A DNA stretch of 64,000 nucleotides from Bacteroidales bacterium UBA5226 (GTDB lineage: Bacteria; Bacteroidota; Bacteroidia; Bacteroidales; UBA932). Numbering within the stretch: the stretch's first letter is position 1; every line of letters starts with the position of its first letter. Location of the stretch: assembly GCA_002409325.1 (NCBI GenBank), contig DHUU01000017.1, forward strand, positions 1 through 64,000, written 5' to 3'. Both the position numbers and the translations under genes were made by a program. The notes beneath the pieces were generated by a model. It was not told the DNA's origin. It worked only from the letters and a program-made list of their open reading frames with translations, and ran no database searches. Shown piece after piece: positions 27,885 through 35,939 of this stretch.

Positions 27885-28866
27885 GGCATTGGGTGATATT
27901 AGGCGTTTTGTAGGTCACTATTTCATTATCATCGTAATAAAACAGGATTGCCTGGATGTTGCCCTGCGATTCCAGGAACTGAATACTTTTTTCAACTCCC
28001 ATAGAACAGAAAGCAATACTATAAGCAGTCGCATCCAGGCTGTTGTTCGCAATGACCAGTGTACTCAGAAGCGGGTCCTGAACAGGGTAGCCGGTATTGG
28101 AATTAAACATCTGGTTGAATATCTTTCCTTCCCTGATTGTAAAATCAGCGAGGCTGCCGCATATTGAAACCGCTTTATCACTCAGGTAGATCACATGGCC
28201 GGAAGCCTGGTCAATCAGCCAGCGCCAGGGAGTGCCGGAAGGGTTCAATCCTTTACACAATACAACTTTTCCGATTTCTATCATATAATTGGATATGTTG
28301 TGCATATCCATCATAGCTCCAAGGTAATCTACCGCAAGTCCTATCCCCATGTTGTTGAAATTAAGCTGTATACGTGGATCTTTCTTCACAACCATTCCTT
28401 TTTGTACAGATACTTTCCAGATACCGGTATACTCCAGAACCTGTGCAATTTGATCTGGAGTAATGTTATGAGCGTTACCCAGGCTGTATCCCCACAGATC
28501 GCGTAATGGTCCTGTTGTGGTGTTCATAGAAGCTCCTGTAAGTTCTGCCGTGGACTTTGTTTTTGTTAGTACTGCCGTAAAGATGGAATCGGCTTCCATG
28601 TTGGTGTTGCTATTAATATTGCTGATCAGGGAAGATTTGTTATACAGTGAGATTGACCTGTCAATTTCATGGGTACATTTTCTGGCCGCCCTTTTGATAT
28701 CAGATTTAAAAGACCAAGGTGCATAATCGGGGACCTGGAATACCACCTGGTAAGAATATCCCATCACTACACCGTCAATGGTTTGATATGATTTACCGGG
28801 ACTACAACCTGCAAAAAGCAGCAGGAATAATAAAAGGATTGTTGCCGGGACCAGTATTCGTTTCAT
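27862..28866 (-). CDS. ApbE-like lipoprotein with lost active-site residues
   Basis: 334 residues; lipobox LLFAGCSP (Cys ~20). It aligns along its full length with the preceding ApbE, e.g. the SL.YN..SLIS.IN block, but the functional motifs are changed: AIAKGF of the intact copy becomes GIGLAVD without Lys, EIGGEI becomes EIGKVV, TSGNYRNYY becomes SICGSLADF, HIIDPETG becomes QMFNSNTG, and the Mg-binding DAFAT cannot be matched without a gap. It therefore probably neither binds FAD/Mg2+ nor transfers FMN. The frame is intact, so it is kept and likely has another role. Start overlaps the intact copy as ATGA. Confidence 0.8.
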   Translation of the reverse strand: MKRILVPATILLLFLLLFAGCSPGKSYQTIDGVVMGYSYQVVFQVPDYAPWSFKSDIKRAARKCTHEIDRSISLYNKSSLISNINSNTNMEADSIFTAVLTKTKSTAELTGASMNTTTGPLRDLWGYSLGNAHNITPDQIAQVLEYTGIWKVSVQKGMVVKKDPRIQLNFNNMGIGLAVDYLGAMMDMHNISNYMIEIGKVVLCKGLNPSGTPWRWLIDQASGHVIYLSDKAVSICGSLADFTIREGKIFNQMFNSNTGYPVQDPLLSTLVIANNSLDATAYSIAFCSMGVEKSIQFLESQGNIQAILFYYDDNEIVTYKTPNITQCHEIQYFP

Positions 28867-29879
28867 AATTGAATAATGATATTATCGGTAGCATACGTTT
28901 TGAAAATCCCGCCCTGGTCATATATAAGGTATGCGCCCAGTTCAGGATGCTGATTCAGAAACCCGATGCTGGCTTCCAGCCCCATGACCATAAAAGCGGT
29001 GGCAAAGGCATCTGCGGTCATGCAGTCAGGAGCAACAACCGTGACACTCAGCAGGTTGTGCGTAACCGGAAGTCCGGTCTCCGGATCTATGATATGTGCG
29101 TATTTTTTACCGTTTTCTATATAATAGTTTCTATAATTGCCAGAAGTAGCCAGGCCTTTGTCTGTCATGGGGATCACCGCCTGGATATTTTCGCCCGGAT
29201 GGATATTCCCGTCAACAGGGCTGTCAATGCCTATGCGCCAGGATTCTTTTTTTGGATTCAGGCCCCGGCAGACAATCTCGCCTCCGATTTCCACCAACAT
29301 ATCTGTTATTTCCAGTTCTGACAAGTCTTTGGCTATCAGATCACAGGTAAAACCTTTAGCTATTGCGTTCATACTCAAACTGCAACGGGGGTCTGCCTTG
29401 TTTAGTGTCGTGCCTTCCAGGCGGAATTTATCCATACCTGTGTATTGCCTGATCAGTTCCAGGCTATCCTGCCTGAAGGTATCTCTTTTTTCGAATCCGA
29501 ATCCCAGCAGATCAAAAAAAGGAGCTGCCGAAATATCGAAAGCTCCGTTGGTAAGAATTGAGATTTCCAGGGATCTGTTGAAGACGGTCCTGAACAGGCT
29601 GTCTGTTTCCTGTGTGAGATTCTTGTTGATCCTGCTAATTAAGGAATGATTGTTGTATATTGACAGGGAGTTGTTGATCCTTTCAAAATCCGATGCGAGT
29701 GTTTGCTCTACAGTATCAGCAAAAGCGGACGATGCCCCTTCAGGTATCCTGAATGTGATGGCATACGTTGTTCCAAGGGCACTCCCCTGAAGACATATGT
29801 AATGCCCCCGTTGATTGCAACTGGCAGTGAAAAGGAGCAGAAAGCACAGGACAATAAAAGGAAATGGTTTTTTTGTCAT
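28863..29879 (-). CDS. apbE: FAD:protein FMN transferase ApbE (lipoprotein)
   Basis: 338 residues; lipobox LLFTASCN (Cys ~21). All ApbE hallmarks are present: GTTYAITF (~36), SLISRIN (~80), AIAKGFTCD (~178), EIGGEIVCRG (~201), TSGNYRNYY and the HIIDPETGLPV flavin/Mg site (~245-268) and DAFATAF (~290). The enzyme attaches FMN to threonines of periplasmic flavoproteins such as Rnf/Nqr subunits or FMN-bind domain proteins; none is in the window. First gene of a three-gene operon, with a -7 box 5 nt before the ATG. Confidence 0.94.
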   Translation of the reverse strand: MTKKPFPFIVLCFLLLFTASCNQRGHYICLQGSALGTTYAITFRIPEGASSAFADTVEQTLASDFERINNSLSIYNNHSLISRINKNLTQETDSLFRTVFNRSLEISILTNGAFDISAAPFFDLLGFGFEKRDTFRQDSLELIRQYTGMDKFRLEGTTLNKADPRCSLSMNAIAKGFTCDLIAKDLSELEITDMLVEIGGEIVCRGLNPKKESWRIGIDSPVDGNIHPGENIQAVIPMTDKGLATSGNYRNYYIENGKKYAHIIDPETGLPVTHNLLSVTVVAPDCMTADAFATAFMVMGLEASIGFLNQHPELGAYLIYDQGGIFKTYATDNIIIQL

Positions 29880-29884
29880 TAACG

Positions 29885-29892
29885 CAAAGCTA
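29885..29892 (-). promoter_or_regulatory. -7 box TAGCTTTG for apbE operon
   Basis: Perfect TAnnTTTG on the minus strand, 5 nt before the ATG at 29879; transcript predicted nearly leaderless. Confidence 0.6.
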
Positions 29893-29904
29893 CAAATTTT
29901 TACC

Positions 29905-29912
29905 TACATTTG
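29905..29912 (+). promoter_or_regulatory. -7 box TACATTTG for FISUMP lipoprotein
   Basis: Perfect TAnnTTTG, 15 nt before the ATG; 12 bp from the opposing apbE box. Confidence 0.6.
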
Positions 29913-29927
29913 CAGATTATAATTGAT

Positions 29928-30977
29928 ATGGTCAGTAAAAAATCAAACCTGTTTTTTCCCCTTTTAGCGGTTTTCATTCTTACCCTTGCCACGGGATGTA
30001 AAAAAGAGGAGGCCGATCCGCTCTATATGTCCGGAGCCCTGACGTTTAATCTTCCTTCGTATACTTTCCCGGGTGAAAAAATTCTGATCGAGGCCTCGGG
30101 AGTAACCAAGCCACAGGGAGACTCTGTCGTTTACACTTTTATGGGAAAACACTTCACGCCCGATTCAGTAGTCGCCCAATCTGTCCTCTTTACCCTGCCC
30201 GACAGTCTGGGAACATACACTCTTACACTGACTGCATCGGCCGAGGGATACACAAAAAGCGTAATAAGCCATTCCACAACGATCATACACAGGGTCTTTT
30301 CTGTTATGGTGGAAGGATTTAAACCATCCTTGGATTCAATAACCGATCCCAGAGACAATAAAGTATATTATTACAAAAGGTACGGTGACCTTGACTGGTT
30401 TATTCAGAATCTGAACTGGAGCGGGGCGGGCCTGACCTACTCAGACATTCCGGCACTGGGACATATGCTGGGAGGTTTGTATACCTGGAATCAGGCCATT
30501 TCGGGAGAAAATGCACCTCCTTCCCCCCCACAGCAGGTTAGTGGCCTCGGGGCCGGGCCCCGGGGGGTTTGTCCCGAGGGATGGGCCATACCCACAGCCG
30601 AGGATTGGGCTGATCTGGCATCGGCAGTCAGTGGCAAACCTTTGGGTTTTCTCGATCCCTGGAACGGTCTGGGAGAGGTCTTTTCGGTGGATGCAAAAAT
30701 CAACGGGAACAAACTCTGGAAGTATCATCCAGACAACGAAAAAACAAATGTATCCGGATGGAATGCGTTGCCTGCCGGTTATGGACTCCTTTCTGGTGCC
30801 ACTTTTTCCGGGTATGGACAGACTTCATTCTGGTGGGCCTCCTGTGCAGATGGCAACCAGGGCTACTACCGTTTGATACATTATGCAGTAGACAGGTTTT
30901 CCTGTGCTACTACCGACAAGTCATCAGTCTATGCTTCTGTAAGATGTGTAAGAAAAGCCGATAATAATTCCAAATAA
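29928..30977 (+). CDS. FISUMP-domain lipoprotein
   Basis: 349 residues. Lipobox TLATGCKK (Cys ~25); a beta-rich, possibly Ig-like middle part (~40-135); then a Fibrobacter succinogenes major-paralogue domain: TDPRDNKVYYYKRYGDLDWF (~143), GVCPEGWAIPTAEDWADL (~215), a Trp-rich SFWWAS (~310) and ASVRCVRK at the end. FISUMP domains occur in surface proteins of Bacteroidetes and Fibrobacteres; biochemical function unknown. Start at 29928 is chosen because it gives a normal lipoprotein signal. 12 bp before the first TPM gene. Confidence 0.85.
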   Translation: MVSKKSNLFFPLLAVFILTLATGCKKEEADPLYMSGALTFNLPSYTFPGEKILIEASGVTKPQGDSVVYTFMGKHFTPDSVVAQSVLFTLPDSLGTYTLTLTASAEGYTKSVISHSTTIIHRVFSVMVEGFKPSLDSITDPRDNKVYYYKRYGDLDWFIQNLNWSGAGLTYSDIPALGHMLGGLYTWNQAISGENAPPSPPQQVSGLGAGPRGVCPEGWAIPTAEDWADLASAVSGKPLGFLDPWNGLGEVFSVDAKINGNKLWKYHPDNEKTNVSGWNALPAGYGLLSGATFSGYGQTSFWWASCADGNQGYYRLIHYAVDRFSCATTDKSSVYASVRCVRKADNNSK

Positions 30978-30989
30978 GAATGAAACCAG

Positions 30990-31421
30990 ATGGCAAAATT
31001 CTTTTCATCAAGGGATAAAAAAAGTATTGTAGAGGCCATAACCCGTGCCGAGCTCAAAACTTCGGGGGAAATCAGGGTGCACGTCGAGACTTATTGTCCA
31101 TCATCATCGCTTGACAGGGCAATCTTTGTATTTAACCAGTTGAAAATGTACAAAACGAGGGACCGGAATTCGGTGCTGATATACCTGGCCAGTGAATCAA
31201 AGAAATTTTCCATTCTGGGCGACACCGGGATTAACGCTGTTGTTTCTGAAGGCTTCTGGTTGACTGTTAAAGAAATAATGAAAGAATCCTTTGTTACCGG
31301 CCGCTATGTTGAAGGCATATGTGCAGCAGTGGAAGAGATAGGCGAAAACCTGGCCCGTTATTTTCCGTGCGAACCAGGCGATGTAAATGAATTGCCTAAC
31401 GATATATCATTTGGAGCATGA
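30990..31421 (+). CDS. TPM-domain protein without signal peptide
   Basis: 143 residues, all one TPM (TLP18.3/Psb32/MOLO-1) domain: ITRAELKTSGEIRVHVE at the start, NSVLIYLASESKKFSILGDTGI in the core. No signal or TM, so cytoplasmic. In many Bacteroidetes this protein forms a lemA-TPM-TPM trio; here lemA is absent. Its end overlaps the next gene as ATGA. Confidence 0.88.
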   Translation: MAKFFSSRDKKSIVEAITRAELKTSGEIRVHVETYCPSSSLDRAIFVFNQLKMYKTRDRNSVLIYLASESKKFSILGDTGINAVVSEGFWLTVKEIMKESFVTGRYVEGICAAVEEIGENLARYFPCEPGDVNELPNDISFGA

Positions 31422-32242
31422 AAAGATCCCGTAAAATCCTTTTTATGACAGTCTGTGTCCTGGGAATTTCTTTATCCCTGCACGCACAGGTACCGGAACG
31501 TCCGGCGGTTCAGCGCCTTGTCAATGATTTTGCAGGTTTGTTCACGCCTGCCGAGAAAGAGTTGCTGGAAGCGGAACTTGTCGGGATTGACGACTCCACA
31601 TCCAACCAGATTTGCGTAGTTACGATTGCAGACCTCCAAGGGCAGGATATCAATATGGCAGCTCAACAGGTATTGGTTGGCTGGGGGGTGGGAACAGCCC
31701 GGAACAACAACGGAGTCGTGTTGATGGTAGAGCACACACCCGGATTACCGGGGGGGCAAGTGGCCATTTCTGCAGGCTATGGACTGGAAGGGGTACTGAC
31801 CGATGCGTTATCCAAACGGATCATTACCAGTGACATGATTCCACTTTTCAGGGAAGACCGTTATTATGAAGGAATCAGGGCAGGAGTAAACTCAATCAGG
31901 GAAGTAGCTATTGGTGAATACAATACGGCCAGAGAAGGGAATGACAAAACAGCCGGTGTGGTGGCGGTACTGACTTTATTCTTCATCCTGCTTTTCTTTA
32001 TCCTGATCATATATATTGCCAATAAAAGAAAAGGCCCGACCAATCTGGGCGGGAGCAACCGGAAGGGGCCCAGTATGCTGGAATTGATGATCTTAACCAA
32101 TCTCCTGGGAGGAAGGAGCCGGGGAGGCTCCGGAACCGGTGGTTTTGGCGGCGGCTTCGGAGGCGGCGGCTTCGGCGGTGGTGGTTTTGGAGGCTTTGGA
32201 GGAGGTCTTGGTGGAGGAGGCGGGGCTTCCGGTAGCTGGTAG
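31418..32242 (+). CDS. Exported TPM-domain membrane protein (YgcG-like)
   Basis: 274 residues. Signal peptide 1 to ~23 (LSLHAQ), TPM domain ~30-165 (VNDFAGLFTPAEKELLEAEL, NNGVVLMVEHTPG), one TM at ~187-206 and a Gly-rich tail ending GASGSW, the usual ending of this family. The last 150 bp overlap the convergent phoH gene, and the Gly-rich tail is the region involved. Confidence 0.92.
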   Translation: MKRSRKILFMTVCVLGISLSLHAQVPERPAVQRLVNDFAGLFTPAEKELLEAELVGIDDSTSNQICVVTIADLQGQDINMAAQQVLVGWGVGTARNNNGVVLMVEHTPGLPGGQVAISAGYGLEGVLTDALSKRIITSDMIPLFREDRYYEGIRAGVNSIREVAIGEYNTAREGNDKTAGVVAVLTLFFILLFFILIIYIANKRKGPTNLGGSNRKGPSMLELMILTNLLGGRSRGGSGTGGFGGGFGGGGFGGGGFGGFGGGLGGGGGASGSW

Positions 32243-33178
32243 GCTGGCAAAAGCAGCAACGATCTTTTTTACAAGAGGGTGGCGTATGATATCACCCGTA
32301 TCAAATCTTACAAAAGCAATACCTTTAATGTCCCGCAAAAGATCCATGCAACGGGACAATCCGCTGTCGCTTTTTCTGACCAGGTCTATCTGGCTTGTAT
32401 CCCCGGTGATGATAAATTTGGCGTCTTTACCCATCCGGGTCAGAAACATTTTGAGCTGTGATAGGCTTGTGTTCTGCGCTTCGTCCAGGATCACACAGGC
32501 ATGGTCCAGGGTCCTTCCCCTCATGTACGCCAGTGGGGCTATCTGCACTACGCCTTCCTCCATAAGTGATTCCAGTTTTTTTGCGGGGATCATATCCCGA
32601 AGCGCATCGTATAAAGGCTGGAGGTAAGGATCGAGCTTTTCCTTCATATCTCCGGGCAGAAAGCCAAGCTGTTCTCCCGCTTCGACCGCCGGACGTGTGA
32701 GGATGATCCTGCGCACTTCCTTGTTTTTCCAGGCGCGTACCGCAAGAGCGATGGCTGTGTAGGTTTTTCCAGTGCCGGCAGGGCCTTCTGCAAAAACCAG
32801 ATCATGCTCCTGGTAACATGTTACCAGGAGTTCCTGATTTTTTGTTTTGGCCCTTATCAGGGCTCCGTTGTTTCCGTATACCAGAATGTTGTCCGATTCT
32901 GCCTTTTCGCTGTCTGCAGCCCGTACGGCAGCATTGAGTATGGAAAGGATGCTTTCCGGGGAAAGGTGTTGTCTCTTTTCATACAAAGCCACAACGCATT
33001 CAAGCTTTTCCTGAAACCGTTCAATTATTTCCGGCGGTCCCTGGACCTTGAGTTGTTCTCCCCTGGCAATAATCTTTAATTGGGGAAAGTTTTGTATTAA
33101 CAAGGGGATCAATGGGCTGTCTGGTCCATATAGGTCGGACGGAGGGATGGATTCCAAAATAAAGATTTTTTCGTTCAT
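32093..33178 (-). CDS. phoH: PhoH-like ATPase with extended C-terminus
   Basis: 361 residues from the ATG at 33178 (MNEKIFILESIPP), which matches the family N-terminus; an ATG 24 nt upstream is possible. Walker A GPAGTGKTYTAIAL (~136), ILTRPAVEAGEQLGFLPGDM (~160), Walker B VILDEAQNTSLSQLKMFLTR (~230) and GDTSQIDLV. The normal PhoH end is reached at HPLVKKIVAAF (~310); after it comes ~50 residues of Ala, Ser and Thr that are the antisense reading of the neighbouring gene's Gly-rich tail. The 5' end overlaps the CapA-like gene by 158 bp. Role in RNA metabolism or stress inferred from the family. Confidence 0.92.
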   Translation of the reverse strand: MNEKIFILESIPPSDLYGPDSPLIPLLIQNFPQLKIIARGEQLKVQGPPEIIERFQEKLECVVALYEKRQHLSPESILSILNAAVRAADSEKAESDNILVYGNNGALIRAKTKNQELLVTCYQEHDLVFAEGPAGTGKTYTAIALAVRAWKNKEVRRIILTRPAVEAGEQLGFLPGDMKEKLDPYLQPLYDALRDMIPAKKLESLMEEGVVQIAPLAYMRGRTLDHACVILDEAQNTSLSQLKMFLTRMGKDAKFIITGDTSQIDLVRKSDSGLSRCMDLLRDIKGIAFVRFDTGDIIRHPLVKKIVAAFASLPATGSPASSTKTSSKASKTTTAEAAASEAAAKTTGSGASPAPSSQEIG

Positions 33179-34265
33179 AGGCAGGATATCGTTTGCGTTC
33201 AACTATGCCGGGAGACGTCTCCCGCATAAAGTTACGAAGTGTTTTTAAAGTTTTACCAATAAGTTCCAGCTCGGATGGATCTTTAACAATCTCCCTGTAC
33301 AGGCGTTCATCCGATACCGGTAGTACCAGATAGGTTTTTTTCCCGTCCCTGGCAGGGCGCCAGGTCCAGATCCATTCATACCAGGCAGATTCAATACGGG
33401 GACCTGTCTTATTGAGCACAAGATCAAAACACAGGATCATACCCATCCTGGCAAAAGGTTCGGGCTGATTTGAAATGAAATTTCCCAGTGAATAGGCAGT
33501 CATGAAGCTTGTTTTCCCTTCAGAGTCAGTAACAACATCAATACTCTGGGGAACGTGCGGATGGGATCCTATTACGGCAGTCACCCCTTCCTGATGCAAC
33601 CAATGGGCCAGCTGGCGCTGGCCGGATGATGGATACAATTGGTATTCCATGCCCCAGTGCATGCAACAGATAATGCAATCTGCCCCTTTGTCCCGGACCC
33701 GGCGGATGTGTTCCCTGATCAGAGAGGTGTCTGTCAGGTTAAGTGTAAAGGAGTCCCTTCCGGTGTTGTTGTTGCTTGCATACGTATAGTTGAGAAGGGC
33801 TATTCTGATCCCGTTTTTTTTCAGGATGATCCACGGGCGTGTTGTCCCAATATGATAAACGTCCATAGAATCGTACAATTCAAGGGTTTTATACGCACCC
33901 CGGACACCTTTGTCGAGTATGTGGTTGTTGGCCGTGAGAAAGACATTGACTCCAGCCTCTTTCAGGGTTATAGCCAGCTGGTCGGGAGAAGAAAAGGACG
34001 GATACCCGGAATATGGTGGCCCGCTAAAAGTTGTTTCCATATTCAAAGCGGTATAATCTGCCTCATAAAACCGGTCTGTGACAAATGAAAAACAAGTGTT
34101 ATACAGGTAGGTGCCATCCGGTTGATGCGCAGACCGGATTTGTGATCCGTGCTGCATCAGGTCTCCTGCAAAACAGAAACGCACCCGGGCCCCATCTTTT
34201 GATAAAACGCACAGGGGCAGGAAAATCATGGTGAAGACAAGTGCTGTCCTGATCTTGTTTGCCAT
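33021..34265 (-). CDS. CapA-like (PGA_cap) metallophosphatase-fold protein
   Basis: 414 residues; signal peptide 1 to ~22. PGA_cap domain: FCFAGDLMQHG (~30), ALNMETTFSG (~72), FLTANNHILDKG (~108), CMHWGMEYQLYPS (~200) and VIGSHPHVPQ (~230). Relatives are linked to poly-gamma-glutamate capsule synthesis, but in Bacteroidetes they often stand alone with unknown substrate. The domain ends near residue 345; the last ~50 residues are read from a frame that overlaps the start of phoH on the same strand. Only a weak -7 candidate (TAACTTGC) precedes it. Confidence 0.88.
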   Translation of the reverse strand: MANKIRTALVFTMIFLPLCVLSKDGARVRFCFAGDLMQHGSQIRSAHQPDGTYLYNTCFSFVTDRFYEADYTALNMETTFSGPPYSGYPSFSSPDQLAITLKEAGVNVFLTANNHILDKGVRGAYKTLELYDSMDVYHIGTTRPWIILKKNGIRIALLNYTYASNNNTGRDSFTLNLTDTSLIREHIRRVRDKGADCIICCMHWGMEYQLYPSSGQRQLAHWLHQEGVTAVIGSHPHVPQSIDVVTDSEGKTSFMTAYSLGNFISNQPEPFARMGMILCFDLVLNKTGPRIESAWYEWIWTWRPARDGKKTYLVLPVSDERLYREIVKDPSELELIGKTLKTLRNFMRETSPGIVERKRYPAYERKNLYFGIHPSVRPIWTRQPIDPLVNTKLSPIKDYCQGRTTQGPGTAGNN

Positions 34266-34295
34266 ATAACAGGTTGCAAGTTACCCCTTTTTTTA

Positions 34296-34323
34296 TTGTT
34301 CCCGTTTTTTTCATGTATATTTG
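34296..34323 (+). promoter_or_regulatory. Promoter TTG-N17-TATATTTG
   Basis: TTG at 34296-34298 and TATATTTG at 34316-34323, 29 nt before the lipoprotein ATG. Both elements match the Bacteroidetes consensus. Confidence 0.7.
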
Positions 34324-34352
34324 TCATCAGAAAACTATCTAATGATTTTATT

Positions 34353-34826
34353 ATGAAGAAAATATTCCCGTTGCTCCTTGGAATCATACTGCTGGGCAGT
34401 ATGAATTCCTGCGATTGGATACGTTCCAGATTAGGAATGCCTACATCTGAAGAGTTAAAACAGAAGCAGGAACAGATTATTAAAGATTCTCTTGATAAGG
34501 TGGCCAAAGAGCAGGAAGTCCTCCTGGAACAGTTCCGGCTGGATTCTCTGGCCAGAATTGAGGCCGAGAGAGCCGCTCTTAAGAGATACCACGTGGTTTT
34601 GGGAAGCTTCATTATGGACAACAATGCAAAAAAGATGATGGAAACCCTTACCGGATTGGGTTACCAGCCCTTGCGGCTGCAATTCAGGAACGGGTATTCG
34701 GTCATATCGGCCTGCCAGTCTAACTCCCTTCACGAGGCCTACAATATGATGTACAAAATGTTTTCCCATGATATCACTCCTTACGATATCTGGGTATATG
34801 ACACCAACCAAAACCTTCACTTCTGA
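34353..34826 (+). CDS. SPOR-like lipoprotein
   Basis: 157 residues. Lipobox LGSMNSCDW (Cys ~20), a Glu/Lys/Gln-rich coiled coil (~32-72) and a C-terminal SPOR-like fold beginning [21 protein letters not shown] (~78; two short strands and helix) with [21 protein letters not shown] domains bind denuded peptidoglycan. Three bases before gcvT; the link with glycine metabolism is probably only positional. Confidence 0.82.
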   Translation: MKKIFPLLLGIILLGSMNSCDWIRSRLGMPTSEELKQKQEQIIKDSLDKVAKEQEVLLEQFRLDSLARIEAERAALKRYHVVLGSFIMDNNAKKMMETLTGLGYQPLRLQFRNGYSVISACQSNSLHEAYNMMYKMFSHDITPYDIWVYDTNQNLHF

Positions 34827-34829
34827 TCT

Positions 34830-35939
34830 ATGAAACAAACAGCTTTTACCCGGTTCCACGAAGAGCTGGGTGCCAAAATGGTGCCCTTTGCGGGATTCAC
34901 TATGCCCATTGAATACCAGGGAATAACGGCAGAACACATGCAGGTGCGTGATAATGCGGGCGTCTTTGACGTCAGTCATATGGGGGAAATTTGGATTAAA
35001 GGCCCCAATGCCCTGAGTTTTATTCAATACGTAACCTCTAACGATGCTTCTTTATTACGCGACGGGAAGGTCCAGTACACCTGTTTTCCGAATGGCAGGG
35101 GGGGGATTGTGGACGATTTGCTGGTATACCGGATAGATGAGCAAACTTATTTATTGGTAGTCAATGCAGCTAACACGGAAAAAGACTGGGAACACCTGTG
35201 CTCCCATGCACCCCGTTTCAGGCTTACCCCGGGCAGGGAACTGTACAACGCTTCTTCAGAGATATGCCAGCTGGCCATTCAAGGCCCCAATGCCATGAAG
35301 ATTGTCCAAAAGATCTGTGATACCCATATCATGGACATGGAATACTATACATTCCGGAAATGCACCGTTGCAGGAATCCCGCAGGCTATCGTTTCCATTA
35401 CCGGCTATACGGGATCAGGAGGATGTGAGATTTATGTGGCCAACCAGCACGGTGAGAAGCTCTGGACGGCTTTATTCGCAGCCGGGAAAGAGTATGGACT
35501 GATTCCGGTGGGATTGGGAGCCCGCGATACATTGCGTCTTGAAATGGGTTTCTGCCTTTACGGAAATGACATAGATGATAGGACCTCGCCTCTGGAAGCC
35601 GGTCTGGGCTGGATCACCAAATTTTCAGAAACAAAAGGAGATTTCATTGACAGGGCTTTCCTGCAGGAACAAAAAGCTGGGGGGGTAACACGTAAACTCG
35701 TGGGATTCAAAATGATAGACAGAGGCGTCCCGCGCCATGAATACCCCGTCTGTACGGCAGATGGAATGGAAATCGGAAAGGTAACGTCCGGAACCATGTC
35801 TCCTGTGCTAAAGATTGGCATAGGAATGGCATATGTAGAAACAGCCTTCGCCGGGTTGGATACGGAACTGTTCATAAAAGTCCGTGACCGCCTGCTCAAG
35901 GCTGTAGTGGTCAGGCCACCGTTTTACAAAAAACAATGA
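34830..35939 (+). CDS. gcvT: Aminomethyltransferase (glycine cleavage T protein)
   Basis: 369 residues, normal length. [20 protein letters not shown] at the start, DVSHMGEI (~48), [10 protein letters not shown] (~110), [26 protein letters not shown] (~190), [13 protein letters not shown] (~230) and [16 protein letters not shown] (~325). Transfers the methylene of glycine to tetrahydrofolate. gcvP and gcvH are not in the window. Stop overlaps the next gene as ATGA. Confidence 0.96.
   Translation: MKQTAFTRFHEELGAKMVPFAGFTMPIEYQGITAEHMQVRDNAGVFDVSHMGEIWIKGPNALSFIQYVTSNDASLLRDGKVQYTCFPNGRGGIVDDLLVYRIDEQTYLLVVNAANTEKDWEHLCSHAPRFRLTPGRELYNASSEICQLAIQGPNAMKIVQKICDTHIMDMEYYTFRKCTVAGIPQAIVSITGYTGSGGCEIYVANQHGEKLWTALFAAGKEYGLIPVGLGARDTLRLEMGFCLYGNDIDDRTSPLEAGLGWITKFSETKGDFIDRAFLQEQKAGGVTRKLVGFKMIDRGVPRHEYPVCTADGMEIGKVTSGTMSPVLKIGIGMAYVETAFAGLDTELFIKVRDRLLKAVVVRPPFYKKQ

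Noticed and set aside
31864..32259. Proline-rich minus-strand ORF opposite the TPM gene
   Set aside because: The Pro repeats are only the complement of the Gly-rich codons; the phoH frame, not this one, continues a real domain.
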